64,000 bases of DNA from Erysipelotrichaceae bacterium (GTDB lineage Bacteria > Bacillota_I > Bacilli_A > Erysipelotrichales > Erysipelotrichaceae), in the NCBI GenBank assembly GCA_030531215.1, contig JAUNNY010000003.1, positions 1 to 64,000 of the forward strand. The letters run 5' to 3'. Positions 60,166 to 64,000 of the stretch are shown in pieces. The translations under genes and the position numbers were made by a program. The notes beneath the pieces are model-generated. The model saw only the letters and a list, made by a program, of their open reading frames with translations. It ran no database searches and had not been told where the DNA came from. Every line of letters begins with the position of its first letter. The stretch's first letter is position 1.

Positions 60166-60510
60166 TGGGGTTGACATTGGTTTCGACAGGTCTAGCCTGA
60201 TTTAAATTGCAGTGGAGTGATGACCTAATCATCAAACTAAATTAAACGCAAACAGACAAGTTGCATTTGCCTAGTATAACCTAAAGACTGGTTTGGCAGC
60301 TTCTAACTGTAAAGATCATAGCAGTTAGTCGTAAACATGATCTAGGTGAAGTGAGTTCCGCTTTATCTCACCATCCGAAAACCGAATAAGCAAATTCAAT
60401 GTTGAGGTAGTTTAAGCCATAACATTGTCTTAACAAAGTTAAACTAAACTGTAGACATTTAAATGTGAGACTATTCTTGGACGAGAGTTCGAATCTCTCC
60501 AGCTCCACCA
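60166..60510 (+). ncRNA. ssrA: Transfer-messenger RNA (tmRNA)
   Basis: 345 nt. The 5' end GGGGTTGACATTGGTTTCGACAGG and the 3' end GGACGAGAGTTCGAATCTCTCCAGCTCCACCA give the tRNA-like half: GGGGTTG pairs with CAGCTCC before ACCA, and GAGAGTTCGAATCTC is the T arm. The CCA is encoded. The tag frame from the resume codon GCA at 60248 reads ANRQVAFA and stops at TAG 60272-60274. Rescues stalled ribosomes and tags the product for proteolysis. Confidence 0.95.
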
Positions 60511-60520
60511 TAAACAAATC

Positions 60521-60546
60521 AAGCCATAGTAATATGGCTTTTATTT
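60521..60546 (+). terminator. Rho-independent terminator of ssrA
   Basis: 8-bp stem AAGCCATA / TATGGCTT, GTAA loop, TTTTATTT tail. Confidence 0.85.
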
Positions 60547-60627
60547 ATGTGCTTATTATTAAATGTTGAACTAATAATTGTTGAATTAGAAAAGTAATAT
60601 TATTAATATTAGTTTTAAAGATATTGT

Positions 60628-62022
60628 TTAATAATTAGTAATATAATGAGCTATCCCTGATTTTCCATAGCCATAATTATCACGATTAATATAAACAACT
60701 ATCGCAATCATAATAAATGATATGAATTCGCCAAATGGTATCGCAAACCATACACCATTTACGCCAAAGAACGCAGGTAACACTAATAAAGAAATAGATC
60801 TAAATACAAGGTTTCTTAATAAAGAAACGAAGGTTGCAACTTTGGCATTGCCAACTGAAACAAACAATCTAGAAACAGTGAAACATGCTGAAACAAATGG
60901 TATTGAGAATATCTCAATAGTCAATCCATAGATAGACATATTATAGAATGCTTCTGTACTATCTTTAGACATAAATACTTTTATTAATGGTGTTCTAACA
61001 AACAAGCCAATTATTACTAAAGAGAAAGATGTAAATAGCCAAATCTTTAATGTGGATGATAAGGCTTGTTTTAGCTTAGGTACATTTCTTTCACCAAAAC
61101 GATAAGAGATAACTGGGCTGATACTTGCGGCAATACCAATCAAGCCAGTAGTCAATATATTACGCACATCTGATATTATGGCATTTGCGGCAATACCATC
61201 AGAGCCAATTAATGATAGTAATTGTTTATTGATAATAAGATTAGTTACACCAAAAGATAAACTATTAACACATTGTGGCATTGCATATTTAAAACAAGAT
61301 AGACATGGCTTAATAATTTCTCCTTCTGGCTTCACAAAATGAATTTCATTTTTCTTGTTTAAGAAGAAGAATAAGCCAATAAAGAATACAGCGATTTCTC
61401 CAGCTGCTGTAGCTATTGCCGCACCAAGCGTACCAAGTTTCAAATAAGTAATTAAGACAACATCTAACAAAATATTAATAGTACCATTCACAACCGAACA
61501 TATCGTGCCCATCTTAGGTTTACCAGCTGTTGAATAGTACATCGAGAAAACTGCATTGATAAGAATAATAGGCATAATAGAATATACTAAACGAACTTGA
61601 TATATAGCGTAAGAATATAATTCCTCATCGGCACCTAGGAAAGATAAGATTGGTCTATCAAATAGATTCATCAATAAAGAAAAGATAGCACCAACCACAA
61701 TAGTTCCAATAATAATCTTCGAGAATATTTGTTTAGCTTGTTTTTGTTTATTCTCACCCATAAATTGTGCAGAGATAGTAGCAGCACCTAATGAACATAA
61801 ATTACTGAAAGCTATTTGGATTGAAAAAACAGGTGACAATAAGTTTAAACCAGCTAAAGCTTTAGGACCTACGTATCTAGAAATAAATAAGGCATCATCT
61901 AAAGATTTGAATAACTGTGAGAAAACATTAGTAAAAAAAGCAGGCAAAGCAAATTTAAACAATCCAAATGTTGTAAAGTCTTTGCCGATAGTATTTACTA
62001 TTTCCTTTTTATTATCTTCCAT
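60628..62022 (-). CDS. MATE family efflux transporter
   Basis: 464 aa, twelve membrane segments in two similar halves. FALPAFFTNVFSQLFKSLDDALFISRYVGPKALAGLNL is the usual first-helix region; LGTLGAAIATAAGE and the second-half PQCVNSLSFGVTNLIINKQL also fit. Probably a cation-coupled exporter of drugs or metabolites; the substrate is unknown. Its own-strand -10 TAGAAT (62037-62032) lies 9 nt before the ATG, with TTGTTT as a possible -35, again nearly leaderless. Confidence 0.92.
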   Translation of the reverse strand: MEDNKKEIVNTIGKDFTTFGLFKFALPAFFTNVFSQLFKSLDDALFISRYVGPKALAGLNLLSPVFSIQIAFSNLCSLGAATISAQFMGENKQKQAKQIFSKIIIGTIVVGAIFSLLMNLFDRPILSFLGADEELYSYAIYQVRLVYSIMPIILINAVFSMYYSTAGKPKMGTICSVVNGTINILLDVVLITYLKLGTLGAAIATAAGEIAVFFIGLFFFLNKKNEIHFVKPEGEIIKPCLSCFKYAMPQCVNSLSFGVTNLIINKQLLSLIGSDGIAANAIISDVRNILTTGLIGIAASISPVISYRFGERNVPKLKQALSSTLKIWLFTSFSLVIIGLFVRTPLIKVFMSKDSTEAFYNMSIYGLTIEIFSIPFVSACFTVSRLFVSVGNAKVATFVSLLRNLVFRSISLLVLPAFFGVNGVWFAIPFGEFISFIMIAIVVYINRDNYGYGKSGIAHYITNY

Positions 62023-62031
62023 ACATTTTCT

Positions 62032-62037
62032 ATTCTA
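62032..62037 (-). promoter_or_regulatory. -10 of a nearly leaderless promoter (MATE gene)
   Basis: TAGAAT on the - strand, 9 nt from the ATG at 62022, with TTGTTT 18 bp further upstream. Confidence 0.5.
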
Positions 62038-62082
62038 TCCCTATAACCGATAAGAAAACAAAAAAATTAATAATAATAAAAG

Positions 62083-62091
62083 TGTTAACAT
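62083..62091 (+). promoter_or_regulatory. Extended -10 of a leaderless promoter (AEC gene)
   Basis: TGTTAACAT (TG-T-TAACAT), then 7 nt to ATG 62099. No Shine-Dalgarno sequence fits. Confidence 0.5.
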
Positions 62092-62098
62092 TATATTG

Positions 62099-63088
62099 AT
62101 GTTAAGTAATATTATATTTTCATTATCAGTAGTGCTTCCAATGACCATAACTATCGCAATTGGTTATTTTTTAAAGCGTATTAATTTTATATCCGATGCT
62201 TTCTTGAAAGATGCGAAAAGATTTTGTTTCTATGTATTATTACCAGTAAATTTATTTAAAAGTTTATATGATGCAGATATTCAAGAAATGCCTGTTAATT
62301 TGATTTTGTTTTCAGTGATAGGCGTCACTGTTATTTTCTTATTAAGTTCAATAATTAGTAAGTTTATTTTAGGCGATGACGATCGTGCTGGTGTTGTAGC
62401 TCATGGTATGTTCAGATCAAATTTCTCATATATCGGTTTACCTTTAGCTTCACAAATGTTTTCTGATGCGAATCTAGTATCTGAAACCTTATTAGATGTT
62501 TCATTAGTAACGATGTTCGCAATCCCATTAAGCAACGTTCTTTCAACAATCGTTTTATCTATCTTTAGTAAAGAAAAAGCTAACAGTACTAAAAAAGTTA
62601 TTTATAAGATTGTTACTAATCCATGTATCATCGGTATATTAGTTGGTGTCGTTGTTGTTGGTTGTAAATATCTATTTAATATAGAACCATTTTTTATTAA
62701 AAATAATATAAACTTTTTATATAAAGTTATAGGCTATATTGCTACTATGGCTACACCATTTTCACTAATTGTTGTTGGTGCAGGTTTAGATATCAAACAT
62801 GGAATTAAAAATAAAACATATATATTTATATCTGTTTCGTTTAAAAATATAGTATTTCCAATTATGGCAATGTATATTGCTTATAAAATGAATTGTTTCA
62901 ATGGCCCAGCTATTGCGACATTGATTGCTTTCTTTGCCTCACCTACAGCCGTGTCTAGTGCTATCATGGCTGCTGAAATGGGTGGAGATTATGACCTCGC
63001 AAACGAGATAGTAGTAGTTTCAACAGTTTTCTCATCAGTGTCATTGTTTATTATTATCTATGCGATGAAAGCGTTAGGATGTTTATAA
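62099..63088 (+). CDS. AEC family transporter
   Basis: 329 aa from ATG 62099; the TTG three bases earlier is less likely. About ten membrane segments with the auxin-efflux-carrier outline: PMTITIAIGYFLKRINFIS, FCFYVLLPVNLFKSL, MFRSNFSYIGLPLA and a C-terminal FASPTAVSSAIMAAEMGGD. Bacterial members export or import organic acids such as malate; the substrate is not predictable. Followed one base later by the GNAT gene. Confidence 0.88.
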   Translation: MLSNIIFSLSVVLPMTITIAIGYFLKRINFISDAFLKDAKRFCFYVLLPVNLFKSLYDADIQEMPVNLILFSVIGVTVIFLLSSIISKFILGDDDRAGVVAHGMFRSNFSYIGLPLASQMFSDANLVSETLLDVSLVTMFAIPLSNVLSTIVLSIFSKEKANSTKKVIYKIVTNPCIIGILVGVVVVGCKYLFNIEPFFIKNNINFLYKVIGYIATMATPFSLIVVGAGLDIKHGIKNKTYIFISVSFKNIVFPIMAMYIAYKMNCFNGPAIATLIAFFASPTAVSSAIMAAEMGGDYDLANEIVVVSTVFSSVSLFIIIYAMKALGCL

Positions 63089-63089
63089 T

Positions 63090-63803
63090 ATGAAAAAAAT
63101 AGAAACCGAAAGATTATTATTAAGAAAAGTTAAACTTGAAGATGCACAAGCTATTTTTGATAATTGGGCATCAGATGAAGAAACTTCAAGATATGTTATG
63201 TGGGATAAACATGTCAGCCTAAAAGAAACGAAAAACTATGTTGGAAAAATAGTAAGCAATTATAAATATGATTTTTATTTTGATTGGTTAGTTTGTTTAA
63301 AAGAAGACGATGAACCAATAGGCGAAATAAGTGTTGTGAACTTTTCTTTAAAACAAAGAATCTGCGAAATAGGATATTGTTATGGCAAAAAATATTGGAA
63401 CAAAGGTTACGCTTCAGAAGCATTAAAAGCCGTAATAGATTATATGTTTTCAGAAACAAATATAGACAAGGTTTATTCAAGACATTTATCAAACAACGAA
63501 GCATCAGGCAAAGTAATGAAAAAGGCCGGAATGAAATATGATGGCGAGCTAGAAAATCACGCCGTTGATAAATTAACAGGACAAAGAGTATCAATTAAGT
63601 ATTATTCAATCGAAAAAGAAAAGAATTATAAAACACTTTGTCCAGTTTGTGGTAGTTATTGGTTTAATGAAAATCATGAAATTTGTCCAATTTGTAAATG
63701 GGAATGTGATCCTGTACAAAATAAGGATGAAAACTATGAAGGTGGCGCAAATAAGTTAAGCTTAGCTAAGGCAAGAAAGGAATATCATGAGAAAGAACTC
63801 TAG
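63090..63803 (+). CDS. GNAT N-acetyltransferase fused to a CPCC cysteine-rich domain
   Basis: 237 aa. Residues 1-~172 are a RimJ/RimL-type GNAT (TERLLLRKVKLEDAQAIFDNW, EIGYCYGKKYWNKGYASEALKAV with the acetyl-CoA loop, LSNNEASGKVMKKAGM). Residues ~183-237 (LCPVCGSYWFNENHEICPIC, then W.CDPVQNKDENYEGGANKLSLAKARKEY) match the CPCC cysteine-rich domain, which usually occurs as a separate small protein. The four paired cysteines probably hold a zinc. The joined domain may help recognise the acetylation target (inference). Confidence 0.85.
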   Translation: MKKIETERLLLRKVKLEDAQAIFDNWASDEETSRYVMWDKHVSLKETKNYVGKIVSNYKYDFYFDWLVCLKEDDEPIGEISVVNFSLKQRICEIGYCYGKKYWNKGYASEALKAVIDYMFSETNIDKVYSRHLSNNEASGKVMKKAGMKYDGELENHAVDKLTGQRVSIKYYSIEKEKNYKTLCPVCGSYWFNENHEICPICKWECDPVQNKDENYEGGANKLSLAKARKEYHEKEL

Positions 63804-64000
63804 ATTAATACTTATATTATTGATAATAGCCATCGGTATAACTTACTTTTTGATGAACAAGATCGATGATAATTCCCAAGAATATCCTCAAGAAGAAAAT
63901 ATTCAAGAAACTGTAGAGATTCAAGAGGAATATGAAATCAGCGATTATAAATTCAAAAGTAAGAAGTTACTTAATGAGCACTATGATAAACACGGCAAAG
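63787..64000 (+). CDS. Secreted or membrane-anchored protein (5' part)
   Basis: Runs off the right edge; 71 codons visible. It starts at ATG 63787, overlapping the GNAT gene by 17 nt. An N-terminal membrane segment (SRLILILLIIAIGITYFLM) leads to an acidic, Q/E-rich stretch and then YKFKSKKLLNEHYDKHGK, a motif I associate with C-terminal modules of secreted Bacillota proteins, though I cannot name the family. Function unknown. Confidence 0.65.
   Translation, partial: MRKNSRLILILLIIAIGITYFLMNKIDDNSQEYPQEENIQETVEIQEEYEISDYKFKSKKLLNEHYDKHGK

Noticed and set aside
60166-60510. Reading the 3' part as an ordinary tRNA
   Set aside because: The T arm and CCA belong to the tmRNA; there is no anticodon arm, and the 5' half pairs some 340 bases upstream.
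63214-63594. 126-aa - strand frame rich in Leu and Arg
   Set aside because: Antisense of the GNAT domain; composition reflects the opposite strand.
1-64000. CRISPR arrays, insertion sequences, integrases or phage genes
   Set aside because: I looked for regularly spaced repeats, transposase motifs and flanking inverted repeats and saw none.
1-64000. Recoding of TGA as tryptophan, given the Mollicute-like composition
   Set aside because: TGA ends many genes in ATGA overlaps (for example 8330, 17735, 23751) and tryptophan is encoded by TGG throughout.

Overview
The window is a low-GC, AT-biased bacterial chromosome segment that uses the standard code: TGA is a working stop in many ATGA overlaps. 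LytR-CpsA-Psr, LicD and TagGH-like genes, a T-box, a SAM riboswitch and ECF transporters, with no outer-membrane genes, point to a Gram-positive member of the Bacillota. An Erysipelotrichia/Bacilli-type gut lineage is my inference; I cannot name a genus.

Positions 1-47386 are almost entirely one cell-surface polysaccharide locus, nearly all on the + strand and tightly overlapped. It carries: (a) the end of a UDP-glucuronate decarboxylase-like gene, a LicD protein and a first Wzy/Wzx module with GT4 enzymes (1-6217); (b) an inverted fucosyltransferase-like gene, then GT4, TupA-like ATP-grasp and acyltransferase-3 genes (6209-10195); (c) an AlbA_2 regulator (10423-11757); (d) a Pgl/bacillosamine-like cassette of dehydratase, aminotransferase, phosphoglycosyl transferase and GTs (11931-19877), running into a second Wzy/Wzx module (19890-24907); (e) lipid-linked sugar modification genes (GT2, DUF2304, DUF2142 and others, 24904-30764); (f) a Wzm/Wzt ABC exporter (30787-32971) and a two-part GT; (g) dTDP-rhamnose genes rmlA-C-B-D with an alanine dehydrogenase between rmlB and rmlD (34741-39247); (h) a second initiating sugar transferase, GT2-GtrA and GT-C proteins, and an LCP ligase with its partner (39240-46895). 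The locus therefore appears able to build and export more than one polymer.

Positions 46940-51021 hold GtrA, housekeeping genes (rpmG, secE, nusG), a PduL-type phosphotransacylase, a second AlbA_2 regulator broken by a one-base frameshift, and thioredoxin. rpmG and secE are short genes read directly from the sequence.

Positions 51025-60140 form a methionine/SAM acquisition island. A methionine T-box precedes metQ-metN-metI. A SAM (S-box) riboswitch precedes an ECF transporter (S, fused A-A', T), an M20 dipeptidase and two tandem SAM hydroxide adenosyltransferases. Together they suggest import of a SAM- or methionine-related compound and its cleavage to methionine. The tmRNA gene follows, then MATE, AEC, a GNAT-CPCC fusion and the start of a secreted protein.

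Two cross-cutting patterns stand out. Many promoters place a -10 element (often TGnTATAAT-like) only 6-10 nt before the ATG, predicting leaderless or nearly leaderless mRNAs. And both AlbA_2 regulators carry a family-member-specific DNA motif in their promoter and again inside their own coding sequence, between the ATPase and winged-helix parts.
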